From an uncultured Dyadobacter sp. (GTDB lineage Bacteria > Bacteroidota > Bacteroidia > Cytophagales > Spirosomataceae): 64,000 nucleotides of DNA. Position 1 is the stretch's first letter. Each line of letters opens with the position of its first letter. The translations under genes were made by a program, and so were the position numbers. Positions 37,596 through 46,691 of this stretch are shown in pieces. The notes under the pieces were generated by a model. It was not told the DNA's origin, did no database searches, and worked only from the letters and a program-made list of their open reading frames with translations. The stretch spans positions 186,001 through 250,000 of the forward strand of contig NZ_CAMLSE010000010.1 of assembly GCF_946482605.1 (NCBI RefSeq). Reading direction: 5' to 3'.

Positions 37596-39265
37596 TGCAC
37601 TTCATTTTAACAAAAACTCAAATGCTCAGGATCATCGCAAGCATCTGTTTACTGACCATTTCAATCCACGCCTTTTCACAAAAGAAGGAATTTACACATG
37701 CTGACACGCTCCGGGGCTCCATCACACCGGAAAGGGCATGGTGGGACCTCAGTTACTACCATCTCAATGTCAGACCGAACGAGAAAGACAGCACTTTATC
37801 GGGCAGTACGCTCATTGCCTACAAGGTGATTAAGCCCAATCAGACCATACAAGTAGATTTGCAGGAGCCGCTGCTGATCACCAAAGTCGTTCAGGATGGA
37901 GAGTCGCTTTCGTTCCGGCGGGACGGCAATGCTTTTTTTATTACATTAAAAAAGAAACAGGAAGCGGGCAAAGCCGAAGCCATCGAAGTATTTTATGCCG
38001 GAAAGCCGAGACTCGCAAAGCGGCCGCCATGGGACGGCGGCGTTCAATGGGTCCCGGACGGTAAAGGAAACACGATCATTTCTACTTCCTGCCAGGGACT
38101 TGGGGCCAGTGTTTGGTGGCCTTGCAAGGATCATATGTATGATGAGCCCGACAGTATGCTGATCAGCATTACCGTTCCTAAAAAGCTCATGGACGTTTCC
38201 AATGGCGTGCTGAGATCAGTTGTTGAAAACAATGACGATTCCCACACCTTCAACTGGTTTGTTAAAAATCCAATCAATAACTATGGGGTAAATATGAATG
38301 TCGCCAATTATGTGAGCTGGAAAGAGACATTCAAGGGGGAGAAAGGGGATCTGCAATTAAGTTACTACGTACTTCCGCAAAATCTGGAAGCAGCCAAAAA
38401 GCAGTTCAAACAGGCCCCCAGTATGCTGAAAGCTTTCGAACATTGGTTTGGCCCCTACCCGTTTTATGAAGATGGATACAAGCTCGTAGAAGTTCCTTAC
38501 CTGGGGATGGAGCACCAGAGCTCTGTGACCTATGGAAACGACTATAAAATGGGTTACCGAGGCCGTGACCTTTCCAACACTGGTTGGGGCCTGAAATGGG
38601 ATTTTATTATTATCCACGAAAGCGGCCACGAATGGTTTGCCAACAACATTACTTACAAGGATGTGGCAGATATGTGGGTACACGAGAGCTTCACTAATTA
38701 TTCGGAGAATCTCTATACCGAATACTATTTCGGCAAACAGGCCGGTGCTGATTATGTCATTGGAACAAGGGAGCTGATCGCTAACGACATTCCCATCGTA
38801 GGCGTGTATGGGGTTAATCAGGAAGGTTCAAAGGATATGTATTACAAGGGAGGGAACATGCTCCATACGATCAGACAGATAGTCAATGACGACGAGAAAT
38901 GGCGCCAGATCCTGCGTGGCCTGAACAAAACTTTCTATCACCAAACGGTAGATGGCTCGCAAATAGAACAATATATGAGCGAGCACGCAGGGAAAGACCT
39001 TTCGAAAGTGTTCGATCAATACCTGAGAGACGTTCGGATTCCCGTCCTCGAATATGCATTTGGGGGTAAGGGACTGCAATATCGCTGGATCAACACGGTC
39101 GAAAATTTCGAGATGCCCGTCAAGATCAAACTGGCGAGCGGGAAGGAGGAGTTGCTGCTTCCGACCAATGAATGGAAAACGCTAAAGGTAAAAGGAGAAA
39201 AATCCCTCGCGGTTGACCGCAACTTCTATGTGGAATCAAAAGAAGTCAATTCATCGTCACTATAA
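37595..39265 (+). CDS. Exported M1-family (aminopeptidase N-like) zinc metallopeptidase
   Basis: This 556-residue protein has a signal peptide ending at about residue 29, an N-terminal beta-saddle, and a gluzincin catalytic domain with zinc ligands H341, H345 and E364 in HESGHEWFANN-x12-WVHESF. A GMEHQSS stretch stands where M1 peptidases have their substrate-binding GxMEN loop. It lacks the large helical C-terminal domain of full aminopeptidase N. It is probably a periplasmic or surface aminopeptidase. Its start overlaps the kelch stop; its end overlaps the convergent thiamine pyrophosphokinase gene by six bases. Confidence 0.88.
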   Translation: MHFILTKTQMLRIIASICLLTISIHAFSQKKEFTHADTLRGSITPERAWWDLSYYHLNVRPNEKDSTLSGSTLIAYKVIKPNQTIQVDLQEPLLITKVVQDGESLSFRRDGNAFFITLKKKQEAGKAEAIEVFYAGKPRLAKRPPWDGGVQWVPDGKGNTIISTSCQGLGASVWWPCKDHMYDEPDSMLISITVPKKLMDVSNGVLRSVVENNDDSHTFNWFVKNPINNYGVNMNVANYVSWKETFKGEKGDLQLSYYVLPQNLEAAKKQFKQAPSMLKAFEHWFGPYPFYEDGYKLVEVPYLGMEHQSSVTYGNDYKMGYRGRDLSNTGWGLKWDFIIIHESGHEWFANNITYKDVADMWVHESFTNYSENLYTEYYFGKQAGADYVIGTRELIANDIPIVGVYGVNQEGSKDMYYKGGNMLHTIRQIVNDDEKWRQILRGLNKTFYHQTVDGSQIEQYMSEHAGKDLSKVFDQYLRDVRIPVLEYAFGGKGLQYRWINTVENFEMPVKIKLASGKEELLLPTNEWKTLKVKGEKSLAVDRNFYVESKEVNSSSL

Positions 39266-39925
39266 ATCCCAGCATTCCATAATCAGAAGATCCCCTTTTT
39301 GCGCTGAAATCCGGACCATTCCGTCCATTTCAGCCTCATTACTACTGCCAGTCCGGTGACCCATTGTCAGCGTTTCGTCATTTAGATTGTATTTCAAACC
39401 GCTGGTTTCAATGCCTTCGACAGTTCCTATGGGGATCAGGGAGATCGGGGTGCCGGCGGTGTACCACTTTTCAAATGGCCCTGTAAGCGGAAAAATTTTA
39501 GAATAATCGTCGAGCAGAACAAGCTTGATTTGCTCCTTATAGCGTACCAGGTCCGTAATATTGGTAATCGCGTGATCTGCACGGCGGCCTGTCGCCCAAA
39601 CGATATTAGCTGCCGGAAAACCTCTTTCGATCAGAAATTCGATCGCCTTATTGAGATCCGTCTTTTCCTGATCGGGAGTGTTGATAATTTCCAGCGGATG
39701 CTGACGGCTCCGGATTGCTTCCACATCGTGCGGCTGATCGAAATCACCCATCCACACATCAATTTTGATTCCCAGATCCAGCACCCGGTAAATCGCGTGA
39801 TCCAGCACCACAATGAAAGGGCTCCATTCCAGTAGCTGTCCTAATAACTCAGAACTACACGCTTCGCCATTGGCAATGATCAGCGCCGGCTCCTGTTTTT
39901 CCTTGACGATATGATGAGAAGACAT
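39260..39925 (-). CDS. Thiamine pyrophosphokinase
   Basis: This 221-residue protein matches thiamine diphosphokinases, which transfer pyrophosphate from ATP to thiamine to give the active cofactor. The diagnostic blocks are present: VWMGDFDQ (normally GDFDS), DQEKTDLNKAIEF, and WATGRRADHAITNI in place of the usual GATGGRxDH. The ATG overlaps the stop of the upstream coiled-coil gene as TAATG, so the two are coupled. The 3' end overlaps the convergent M1 peptidase gene. Confidence 0.87.
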   Translation of the reverse strand: MSSHHIVKEKQEPALIIANGEACSSELLGQLLEWSPFIVVLDHAIYRVLDLGIKIDVWMGDFDQPHDVEAIRSRQHPLEIINTPDQEKTDLNKAIEFLIERGFPAANIVWATGRRADHAITNITDLVRYKEQIKLVLLDDYSKIFPLTGPFEKWYTAGTPISLIPIGTVEGIETSGLKYNLNDETLTMGHRTGSSNEAEMDGMVRISAQKGDLLIMECWDL

Positions 39926-40542
39926 TAATTCAATTTAGTTCTTAGCAGCAATACCAGGCTTTCAACACCCTCTGTCATTCTGGTAACCTGGACACTCAGA
40001 CCGTCCATCTTGACGTTCATCTCCGCAAAACCAATTTTTAAAATTTCCACGTCATGCTTTAACACACGTATATCACTTTTTACTGTTATCATATCTGACT
40101 TCAATTCTGCCACATCGGCTTTCAGAACAGCAACGTCCGCTTCCAAACTATCTAACCTCATTTCGACACGTTCCATTCTGGAGTCGAGTTTATCTACCTT
40201 TCCTTCAAGGCGATCCATTCTAGTGTCAAGGCTATCCATTCTAGCGTCAAGGCTATCCATTCTAGTGTCAAGGCGATCCATTCTAGTGTCAAGGCTATCC
40301 ATTCTAGTGTCAAGGCGATCCATTCTAGTGTCAAGACTATCCATTCTAGTGTCAAGGCGATCCATTCTAGTGTCAAGACTATCCATCCGCTCGTCTTGTG
40401 CTCTGAGGTCGCTACGGACATCCTGAAACCCGCTATTAACAGCACTCGTTAATGCCGCCAAACCTGTTGCTATCATTTCGATCTGTTTTCCGTGTTCTAC
40501 TGTAATGTGCTCTAATTGTCCGACTCGCTCTTCCAGGTACAT
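39925..40542 (-). CDS. Long coiled-coil protein built from repeated heptads
   Basis: This 205-residue protein is almost wholly heptad-patterned. Residues of about 50-115 are nine near-identical copies of MDSLDTR or MDRLDTR, followed by diverged heptads (VAVLKADVAELKSD) and a C-terminal LLLRTKLN tail. There is no signal peptide or membrane helix, so it is probably a cytoplasmic parallel coiled coil. Similar heptad proteins occur in Bacteroidota with no assigned function. It is coupled to the thiamine pyrophosphokinase by a TAATG overlap. The repeat copy number may vary between strains. Confidence 0.75.
   Translation of the reverse strand: MYLEERVGQLEHITVEHGKQIEMIATGLAALTSAVNSGFQDVRSDLRAQDERMDSLDTRMDRLDTRMDSLDTRMDRLDTRMDSLDTRMDRLDTRMDSLDARMDSLDTRMDRLEGKVDKLDSRMERVEMRLDSLEADVAVLKADVAELKSDMITVKSDIRVLKHDVEILKIGFAEMNVKMDGLSVQVTRMTEGVESLVLLLRTKLN
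40213..40380 (-). repeat. 21-bp minisatellite coding for heptads
   Basis: Eight perfect or near-perfect copies of a 21-base unit starting ATCCATTCTAGTGTCAAGG run head to tail, with partial copies at both ends. Most alternate between GCG and GCT/ACT at the junction, giving a 42-base higher-order unit and alternating Arg/Ser in the protein. The unit length preserves both the reading frame and the heptad phase. Confidence 0.95.
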
Positions 40543-40675
40543 CTTCCGAATGTTTAAAGTTGAATAAATGAAACCCTACTCCGACAGGCTCAAAACATGA
40601 TCGTATCAAGATTCACCTGTCCGTCTCATTTAGACGTAACATTCGCCGAATGGTCACACAAAAGTGGAAGATTTT

Positions 40676-41509
40676 TTATACACCCAATGCCTTCGCCTGG
40701 TTCCAGTAAAAGTCCATTTCATCGAGAGACATGTCCGACAGTAATTTTCCGTCAGCCTTCGACGCCTCTTCAAGGTACTGAAAACGCCCGATAAACTTTT
40801 TATTAGTCCTTTCCAAAGCAGTTTCCGGGTTAATGTCCACAAATCTGGAATAATTGACCAATGAAAATAACAGATCCCCAAACTCCCCCTCAGCGGCTTT
40901 CCGGTCGATTACATCAGTGGTTTCGATATTGAAGTGATCTTTAAATTCCTTCAATTCCTCCTCCACCTTAGCCCAGACCTGCTGCTTCTCATCCCAGTCG
41001 AAACCAACACCACGAGCTTTCTCCTGAATCCTCATGGCCTTTACCAAAGCTGGCAAAGATGTCGGCACCCCGGCCAGAACCGATTTGTTTCCCTCTTTCA
41101 ATTTCAGCTTTTCCCAATTCTGCTTAACCGCCTCCTCAGAATCCGCCACAAAATCACCATATATATGCGGATGTCTCGAAATCAGTTTGTCGCAAATGCT
41201 ATGCAGTACGTCGCGGATATCAAACTGATAATCTTTTCCTTCCTCCTGTTCAGACCCTATCCTGGCATAAAATACGATATGCAATAAAACGTCGCCGAGT
41301 TCCTTCTGAATTTCCCGGAGGTCATTGTTCAGGATGGCGTCAGAAAGTTCGTAGGTTTCTTCAATTGTCAAATGCCTCAGACTTTCCATCGTCTGTTTCC
41401 TGTCCCAAGGGCATTGCTCCCGCAACTCATCCATGATGGTCAACAGCCGGTCGAACGCCATGAGCTGTTGCTGGCGACTTTCCGGCAGGTCTTTAAATTG
41501 TTTTTCCAT
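40676..41509 (-). CDS. mazG: Nucleoside triphosphate pyrophosphohydrolase MazG
   Basis: This 277-residue protein has two MazG repeats, hydrolysing (d)NTPs to monophosphate and pyrophosphate to clean up aberrant nucleotides. The first repeat carries CPWDRKQTMESLRHLTIEETYEL and KELGDVLLHIVF with the metal-binding EExxE and ExxD acids; the second has EEELKEF and AEGEFGDLLFSLVNYSR. Homology starts at the ATG at 41509 (MEKQFKDLPES), not the one eight codons upstream. It follows the thioesterase gene by 24 bases. Confidence 0.93.
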   Translation of the reverse strand: MEKQFKDLPESRQQQLMAFDRLLTIMDELREQCPWDRKQTMESLRHLTIEETYELSDAILNNDLREIQKELGDVLLHIVFYARIGSEQEEGKDYQFDIRDVLHSICDKLISRHPHIYGDFVADSEEAVKQNWEKLKLKEGNKSVLAGVPTSLPALVKAMRIQEKARGVGFDWDEKQQVWAKVEEELKEFKDHFNIETTDVIDRKAAEGEFGDLLFSLVNYSRFVDINPETALERTNKKFIGRFQYLEEASKADGKLLSDMSLDEMDFYWNQAKALGV

Positions 41510-41533
41510 ATAACAAAGATAAGCCGAAACCAA

Positions 41534-42016
41534 TTAATGCCCCGGAACTTCGGGTAATTTAAAGCTAGTCTGAAAGAGGTTACTAGTGCATTTAGCGATA
41601 ATACGACCCTGTTCATTCACCAACTGCCCCTCCACATGGATGATATTTTTCCCAGCTCTGACAACCGATGATTTAGCACGTAAAATATGTCCCGTGAGCG
41701 CAGGATTCAGGAAGTCGCAGTTAAGATTGACGGATGTATAGCCGAACTCCCGCCCCAATGCATATACCATCGTCCCTACCACATCATCCAAAATCGTAGC
41801 AGCGATACCGCCGTGAAGAGTTCCCATTGGATTACACATATCCTCCCGCACCTGGTACTCAACTTCCATTTCCCCCTCTCCGATAGAAAGCAATTTACCA
41901 TTCAACCATTTTGCCACTGGTGAAAAATGCTGGCTCATCGGCTTGCCTACCAACTCCTGAAGAAAAGTAAGACGGGTGTTTTCTGTGCGGGGATCTGTAT
42001 TCGTGTGTGAGTTCAT
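41534..42016 (-). CDS. PaaI-family hotdog thioesterase
   Basis: This 160-residue protein is a single hotdog fold with MGTLHGGIAATILDDVVG, the helix and active-site Asp region typical of the PaaI/acyl-CoA thioesterase group. It probably hydrolyses a short-chain or aromatic acyl-CoA; the substrate is not predictable from sequence. It heads a minus-strand unit with mazG and is divergent from the ComA-like gene. Confidence 0.85.
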   Translation of the reverse strand: MNSHTNTDPRTENTRLTFLQELVGKPMSQHFSPVAKWLNGKLLSIGEGEMEVEYQVREDMCNPMGTLHGGIAATILDDVVGTMVYALGREFGYTSVNLNCDFLNPALTGHILRAKSSVVRAGKNIIHVEGQLVNEQGRIIAKCTSNLFQTSFKLPEVPGH

Positions 42017-42112
42017 GGCACCATGCTGATTTAGAAAGGCTGAAAGTAATTTTTTAAAAATAGTAATTATCGTAGAAAAATATCCGCCCGGCAGGCAATG
42101 CTATGGATTTTA

Positions 42113-42144
42113 TTGTTACGTATCGAAGGTTATTACTACCTTTA
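42113..42144 (+). promoter_or_regulatory. Probable promoter of the ComA-like gene
   Basis: TTG at 42113-42115, a 21-base spacer and TACCTTTA at 42137-42144 (seven of eight matches to TAnnTTTG) lie 36 bases upstream of the ATG at 42181. This supports the shorter reading frame. Confidence 0.5.
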
Positions 42145-42180
42145 CCGGAGTTTTTGCCAGAGATAAAAGTGTACTCATAT

Positions 42181-42975
42181 ATGAATTTTACGTTATCGCA
42201 GGTCCCCGATCGCTCCCAGAAACCCAGATCAAAAGGACTTACCATGGTGATGGACAAAGGGCTCAGTGTTAGGGAAACGGAAGATATGCTGTCGATTGCA
42301 TCACCTTACATTGATATCGTAAAACTTGGTTGGGCTACGTCGTTTGTAAGCCCCAATTTGGACGAAAAGCTTGCCGTTTACAAAAGTGCCAATATTCCGG
42401 TGTATTTCGGAGGCACATTGTTCGAAGCCTTCGTGGTTAGAAACCAATTTGACGACTACCGTAAATTGCTCGATAAATATGAGTTGAGCCACGCCGAGGT
42501 TTCTGATGGTTCCATTGAAATGCCCCAGGACGTTAAATGCGAATATATTCATACGTTATCCAAGCAGGTGACGGTCCTGTCGGAAGTCGGCTCGAAAGAT
42601 GAGAACAAAATCATTCCTCCGTACAAGTGGATTCAGCTGATCAAATCTGAATTGCAGGCAGGGGCGTGGAAGGTGATCGGCGAAGCCCGGGAATCAGGAA
42701 ATGTGGGATTATTCCGCGCAAGTGGCGAGGTACGCCAGGGGCTTGTAGAGGAAATACTTACGGAGATCGCATTTGAGGACATGATTTGGGAGGCTCCCCA
42801 AAAATCACAACAGGTTTGGTTTGTAAAGTTACTGGGTGCTAATGTCAACCTCGGCAACATCGCACCAAGCGAGCTCATTCCACTCGAAACAATCCGTCTC
42901 GGACTAAGAGGTGATACTTTCAATCACTTTCTGAACACCAAAACCAGGCAGAAGTGGAAAATCGATTCCAAATAA
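42181..42975 (+). CDS. Phosphosulfolactate synthase homologue (ComA family)
   Basis: This 264-residue TIM-barrel protein matches the ComA family, which adds sulfite to phosphoenolpyruvate to give (2R)-phospho-3-sulfolactate, the first step of archaeal coenzyme M synthesis. Family blocks visible are KGLTMVMDKGLS, DIVKLGWATSF, VYFGGTLFE, EVSDGSIEM, and WKVIGEARESGNVG. No other coenzyme M gene is nearby and Bacteroidota do not make coenzyme M, so the product may feed sulfonate or sulfonolipid metabolism; that is inference. The ATG at 42181 is preferred because a promoter-like sequence covers the longer frame. dedA follows 43 bases later. Confidence 0.85.
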   Translation: MNFTLSQVPDRSQKPRSKGLTMVMDKGLSVRETEDMLSIASPYIDIVKLGWATSFVSPNLDEKLAVYKSANIPVYFGGTLFEAFVVRNQFDDYRKLLDKYELSHAEVSDGSIEMPQDVKCEYIHTLSKQVTVLSEVGSKDENKIIPPYKWIQLIKSELQAGAWKVIGEARESGNVGLFRASGEVRQGLVEEILTEIAFEDMIWEAPQKSQQVWFVKLLGANVNLGNIAPSELIPLETIRLGLRGDTFNHFLNTKTRQKWKIDSK

Positions 42976-43018
42976 TTTCAGACTAAACAAAAAATATTTG
43001 TCAACTTAAAGATTAGCT

Positions 43019-43675
43019 ATGGAATTTTTAACTCAGTTCATTGATTTCTTCCTCCATTTAGACAAGCACCTGTTTAACATCGTTGAAGAGTATGGTACAC
43101 TCACTTATGTCATTCTGTTTTTAATTGTTTTTACTGAAACAGGCCTGGTCATCATGCCTTTGCTTCCCGGGGATTCGCTGTTATTTGCTGCCGGTGCCAT
43201 TGCCGCCAACGAAACCACTGGCCTGAATGTGTGGCTGATCATCATCATCCTCATCATCGCCGCTTTGCTCGGGGACAACGTCAATTACTTTATTGGAAAA
43301 ACATTTGGAGGTCAGATCAAAAAACGGGAAAAGATACTATTCCTGAAAAGGGAATACCTTGAAAAAACCGAGGCGTTCTATGAAAAACACGGCGGCAGCA
43401 CAGTGATTATGGCGCGGTTTATCCCGATCGTCCGCACCGTGGCTCCTTTCGTAGCAGGTGCAGGAAGTATGAATTATTCGAAATACATCATCTACTGTGT
43501 CCTGGGCGCATTACTTTGGGTACCCAGCCTGACGCTGCTTGGCTATTTCTTCGGAAATATGGAAATCGTTAAAAAGAATTTCGAGCTCGTCATTTTCGGT
43601 ATCATCGGTATTTCCATTCTTCCCATGATCTTCCAATACCTGAAAAGCCGTTTCGCAAAACCAAGCGCGGCTTAG
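43019..43675 (+). CDS. DedA-family membrane protein
   Basis: This 218-residue inner-membrane protein has about five helices and the DedA signatures: FTETGLVIMPLLPGDSLLF near the N terminus and MARFIPIVRTVAPFVAGAG with the conserved F/Y-x-R and R-T-x-x-P motifs. DedA proteins include undecaprenyl-phosphate and phospholipid flippases; which one this is cannot be told. It may be co-transcribed with the ComA-like gene upstream. A strong bidirectional terminator follows. Confidence 0.92.
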   Translation: MEFLTQFIDFFLHLDKHLFNIVEEYGTLTYVILFLIVFTETGLVIMPLLPGDSLLFAAGAIAANETTGLNVWLIIIILIIAALLGDNVNYFIGKTFGGQIKKREKILFLKREYLEKTEAFYEKHGGSTVIMARFIPIVRTVAPFVAGAGSMNYSKYIIYCVLGALLWVPSLTLLGYFFGNMEIVKKNFELVIFGIIGISILPMIFQYLKSRFAKPSAA

Positions 43676-43676
43676 G

Positions 43677-43822
43677 ACTTCGGCTATCGGCGCTCGGCCG
43701 TCGGCTTGTTTCCAGGGATATTGAATTAAGTATAAAAAGATAAGGCGTTGCAGGTGAATGCAACGCCTTATCTTTTTACTATAATAAAAAAAGTTCGATT
43801 GCCGATAGCCGACAGCCGAAGT
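43677..43822. repeat. Inverted pair of GGCTATCGGC-type intergenic repeats
   Basis: ACTTCGGCTATCGGC at 43677-43691 and the reverse complement of ACTTCGGCTGTCGGCTATCGGC at 43801-43822 face each other across the dedA-guaB terminator. Each copy is itself rich in TCGGC units. They start right at the two stop codons, suggesting a short mobile or REP-like intergenic element. Confidence 0.6.
43734..43777. terminator. Bidirectional terminator between dedA and guaB
   Basis: A perfect 19-bp stem (AAAAAGATAAGGCGTTGCA and its complement) with a six-base loop carries an A-run on one side and a T-run on the other, so it can terminate in both directions. It lies between convergent genes. Confidence 0.93.
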
Positions 43823-43826
43823 ACTC

Positions 43827-45299
43827 CTACGATCTCGAATAGTTTGGTGCTTCCTTCTGGATCATGATATCGTGGGGATGACTTTCCTTCACACCTGCCG
43901 ATGTAATTTTGACAAACTGCGCATTTTGCAGTGATTCAATGCTGCCTGCGCCGCAATAGCCCATACCAGCTTTCAAACCTCCAACCATCTGGTAAACGAT
44001 CTCGGAAACCTTGCCTTTGAACGGTACGCGGCCCACGATACCTTCGGGAACGAGTTTCTTCACATCGTCCTCCGCATCCTGGAAGTAACGGTCTTTGGAA
44101 CCATCTTCCATAGCCTCCACCGATCCCATTCCGCGGTAAGCTTTAAACTTGCGACCTTCGTAAATCACAACCTCACCCGGAGCTTCGTCGCTACCGGCGA
44201 GCATCGAACCTATCATGATTGTGCTTGCACCACCGGCCAATGCTTTGGTCATATCACCCGAGAAACGGATACCCCCATCGGCGATGACCGGAACGCCTGT
44301 ACCTTTCAGCCCTTCTGCTGCCCACATAACGGCGGTCAGTTGAGGAACACCGATACCCGCGATAATGCGGGTTGTGCAGATACTACCAGGACCCACGCCC
44401 ACTTTCACCGCGTCCGCGCCGGCGTCAGCCAATGCTTTGGCCGCTTCGCCTGTCGCGACGTTACCAGCGATCACATCGAGCTTAGGAAATGCTGCTTTGA
44501 TGGATTTCAATGCGTCGATAACACCTCTCGAATGTCCGTGCGCAGTGTCGAGGCTTACTACATCAACACCTGCTTTTACCAATGCTTCAACACGTTTCAG
44601 CACGTCGGGTGTAACGCCGATAGCTGCACCTACCCGTAGGCGACCGTATTCGTCTTTACACGCATTAGGATGTGATTTGCGTTTCAGGATGTCTTTGTAG
44701 GTGATCAGGCCCGTCAGACGATACTCTGAATCTACGATCGGTAGTTTTTCAATTTTGTACTCTTGCAGGATTTTCTCCGCATCGTCCAGTGAAAGTCCTT
44801 CCGAAGCAGTAATGAGCTTGTCCTTCGTCATGATCTCAGTCACCGGCTTGCTCATTTCGCGTTCAAAACGAAGGTCGCGATTGGTAAGGATACCTACCAG
44901 CTTGTGATCTTTGTCTATGACTGGGATACCTCCGATCTTGAACTCGCGCATGATTTGGTGCGCCTCTCCAAGCGTCGCAGTGTCGAGCAACGTAATCGGA
45001 TCGAGGATCATACCACTTTCCGATCTCTTTACTTTCCTCACCTGCTCAGCTTGCGCTTCCAGGCTCATATTTTTATGGATTATTCCGAGACCACCTTCCT
45101 GCGCCATAGCAATGGCCAGCTCAAACTCTGTCACCGTATCCATAGCAGCTGAAACAATAGGAATGTTCAACTCGATGTTGCGGGTCAGCTTGGTTTTAGT
45201 TGTTGTGTCACGAGGCAGGACTTCTGAGTAACCAGGGATTAACAGAACGTCGTCGTAAGTGAGTGCCTCGAAGAGGACTTTGGATGGGTCTGTGCTCAT
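43827..45299 (-). CDS. guaB: Inosine-5'-monophosphate dehydrogenase
   Basis: This 490-residue enzyme oxidises IMP to XMP with NAD, the committed step of GMP synthesis. It has the TIM barrel, two CBS domains inserted at about residues 95-205 ([14 protein letters not shown] to [11 protein letters not shown]), the catalytic cysteine loop [15 protein letters not shown], and the [13 protein letters not shown] and YRGMGS blocks. The length is normal. A TAATTTTG promoter box lies 28 bases upstream, so it is probably transcribed alone. Confidence 0.97.
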   Translation of the reverse strand: MSTDPSKVLFEALTYDDVLLIPGYSEVLPRDTTTKTKLTRNIELNIPIVSAAMDTVTEFELAIAMAQEGGLGIIHKNMSLEAQAEQVRKVKRSESGMILDPITLLDTATLGEAHQIMREFKIGGIPVIDKDHKLVGILTNRDLRFEREMSKPVTEIMTKDKLITASEGLSLDDAEKILQEYKIEKLPIVDSEYRLTGLITYKDILKRKSHPNACKDEYGRLRVGAAIGVTPDVLKRVEALVKAGVDVVSLDTAHGHSRGVIDALKSIKAAFPKLDVIAGNVATGEAAKALADAGADAVKVGVGPGSICTTRIIAGIGVPQLTAVMWAAEGLKGTGVPVIADGGIRFSGDMTKALAGGASTIMIGSMLAGSDEAPGEVVIYEGRKFKAYRGMGSVEAMEDGSKDRYFQDAEDDVKKLVPEGIVGRVPFKGKVSEIVYQMVGGLKAGMGYCGAGSIESLQNAQFVKITSAGVKESHPHDIMIQKEAPNYSRS

Positions 45300-45327
45300 A
45301 GCAAATAAACGATTGTTATTTGCCGGG

Positions 45328-45357
45328 CAAAATTAAAAATAAGTTTGGAGTAAATAA
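45328..45357 (-). promoter_or_regulatory. guaB promoter
   Basis: On the minus strand a perfect TAATTTTG (45328-45335) is preceded by 19 bases and TTA (45355-45357) in place of TTG. The box ends 28 bases before the guaB ATG. Confidence 0.6.
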
Positions 45358-45374
45358 AATAAATTGCACTTTTT

Positions 45375-46691
45375 TTATGATACCAACACCCTGACCTTTT
45401 TAATCCGCTTCTTATCTGCGGATTGCACTTTGAAGGTAACTTCACGGTGAGTTGCGATTTCACCTGTCCGGGGCAAACGTGAAAACAATTCCAGGAGTAG
45501 CCCGGCGAGCGATTCGCTGTTTCCTCTCACCTCATCGAAATAATCGGTCTCGATGTTCAGGATACGGCAGAGATCATTGATCAGCACCTTTCCTTCGAAA
45601 ACATAGGTATTCTCGTCCACCTGCGTGTAGTTGACCTCCTCGTCTTCGTCATACTCATCATTGATATCCCCGAAAATCTCTTCGATAATGTCTTCCAGCG
45701 TGATCAATCCGCTGGTACCGCCGTATTCGTCCACTACAATGGCCATATGGACGCGCCTGTTCTGAAAGTCCTTCATCAAATCATCCAGGCGTTTGCTTTC
45801 CGGAATAAAATAAGCCGGCCGCAGCAACTTCTGCCAGTTGAAATGTTCGTCGAGATGGATATGCGGAAGCAGGTCCTTTACATTCAAAATACCCTCCACG
45901 TGATCCAGATCATCCCTGAAAACCGGAACACGGGAGTAGCCCGACTTGTTGATCCGATCCATGAGTTCATGGAAATCCAGTTCGATATCGAAAGCTGTGA
46001 TCTGCAGACGCGCCTGCATTGCTTTGCGCGCATTCGTCTGACGGAAATTGGCCAAGCCGCGCAGCAGGTCCGTTTCTTCCTCGCTCTCGGCCTTTGCTTC
46101 CAGCATCTCGGTTGTTATTTCCGCACCCTCCGGCGTCAATATGCCCAAAGAATAACCGAGCTTCATAATAGGCTGTGTGAGCGGTTTGCAGATCCGGATC
46201 AAAAACTGGGTAAGGCCGGCTATCCTGGGAATAAATTCATGTGCTTTCCGCGCACTGTTATAACGGACCAGCGCATCGAGCCAGATCCAAACCACCAGAA
46301 AGGCTAAAACGGCCCAGCGGACCGCTTCAAGGGAGCCGGCCTGCATGTGTAACCATGCAAATCGTGCCGCCAGCAACAAGGTCATTAAGGTAATTCCCCT
46401 TTGTACCAGAGAAAGCGCCAGCTGTTGAATGCGGGAAGGCAATTGGCTTTCGCCTTCATGCTTGCGGTCCCAGGGGTTTTCCATCGCGCCAGAAGCCGCA
46501 TATGCAGCACGTACACCCGATAAAAAAAGGGAAATAAAAAAAAGAAGGATGACGAGAATAACGTCGTAAGGTGCAAGGAAGTCAACCGGTAAGATTACCC
46601 CGGCCAGAGTGATGTGCGTACTTTTCTGGGGAATAACCATCCCCTTACGCGTTCGGGAAAGGGGATCTTCGCCGTCTTCAGTTTCTTTCAC
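45375..46691 (-). CDS. gldE: Gliding motility-associated CBS/CorC-domain membrane protein GldE
   Basis: This 438-residue protein has an N-terminal membrane part (helices at about 30-55 and 85-130), a pair of CBS domains (about 195-315, SRVPVFRDDLDHVEGILNVKDLL and HMAIVVDEYGGTSGLITLEDIIEEI), and a C-terminal CorC_HlyC transporter-associated domain. That architecture is shared with magnesium/cobalt exporters. Its position next to ssb and near mutY is the conserved gldE locus of Bacteroidota, where GldE supports gliding and partly overlaps GldD in function. gldD, often next to it, is not here. Confidence 0.85.
   Translation of the reverse strand: MKETEDGEDPLSRTRKGMVIPQKSTHITLAGVILPVDFLAPYDVILVILLFFISLFLSGVRAAYAASGAMENPWDRKHEGESQLPSRIQQLALSLVQRGITLMTLLLAARFAWLHMQAGSLEAVRWAVLAFLVVWIWLDALVRYNSARKAHEFIPRIAGLTQFLIRICKPLTQPIMKLGYSLGILTPEGAEITTEMLEAKAESEEETDLLRGLANFRQTNARKAMQARLQITAFDIELDFHELMDRINKSGYSRVPVFRDDLDHVEGILNVKDLLPHIHLDEHFNWQKLLRPAYFIPESKRLDDLMKDFQNRRVHMAIVVDEYGGTSGLITLEDIIEEIFGDINDEYDEDEEVNYTQVDENTYVFEGKVLINDLCRILNIETDYFDEVRGNSESLAGLLLELFSRLPRTGEIATHREVTFKVQSADKKRIKKVRVLVS

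Noticed and set aside
40213..40380. Regular repeats considered as a CRISPR array
   Set aside because: Units are contiguous with no spacers and lie in frame inside a coding sequence.
40010..40426. An open frame on plus across the heptad gene, rich in SILVSR repeats
   Set aside because: It is the mirror of the 21-bp repeat; the minus-strand product has proper heptads and coupled neighbours, the plus one has none.
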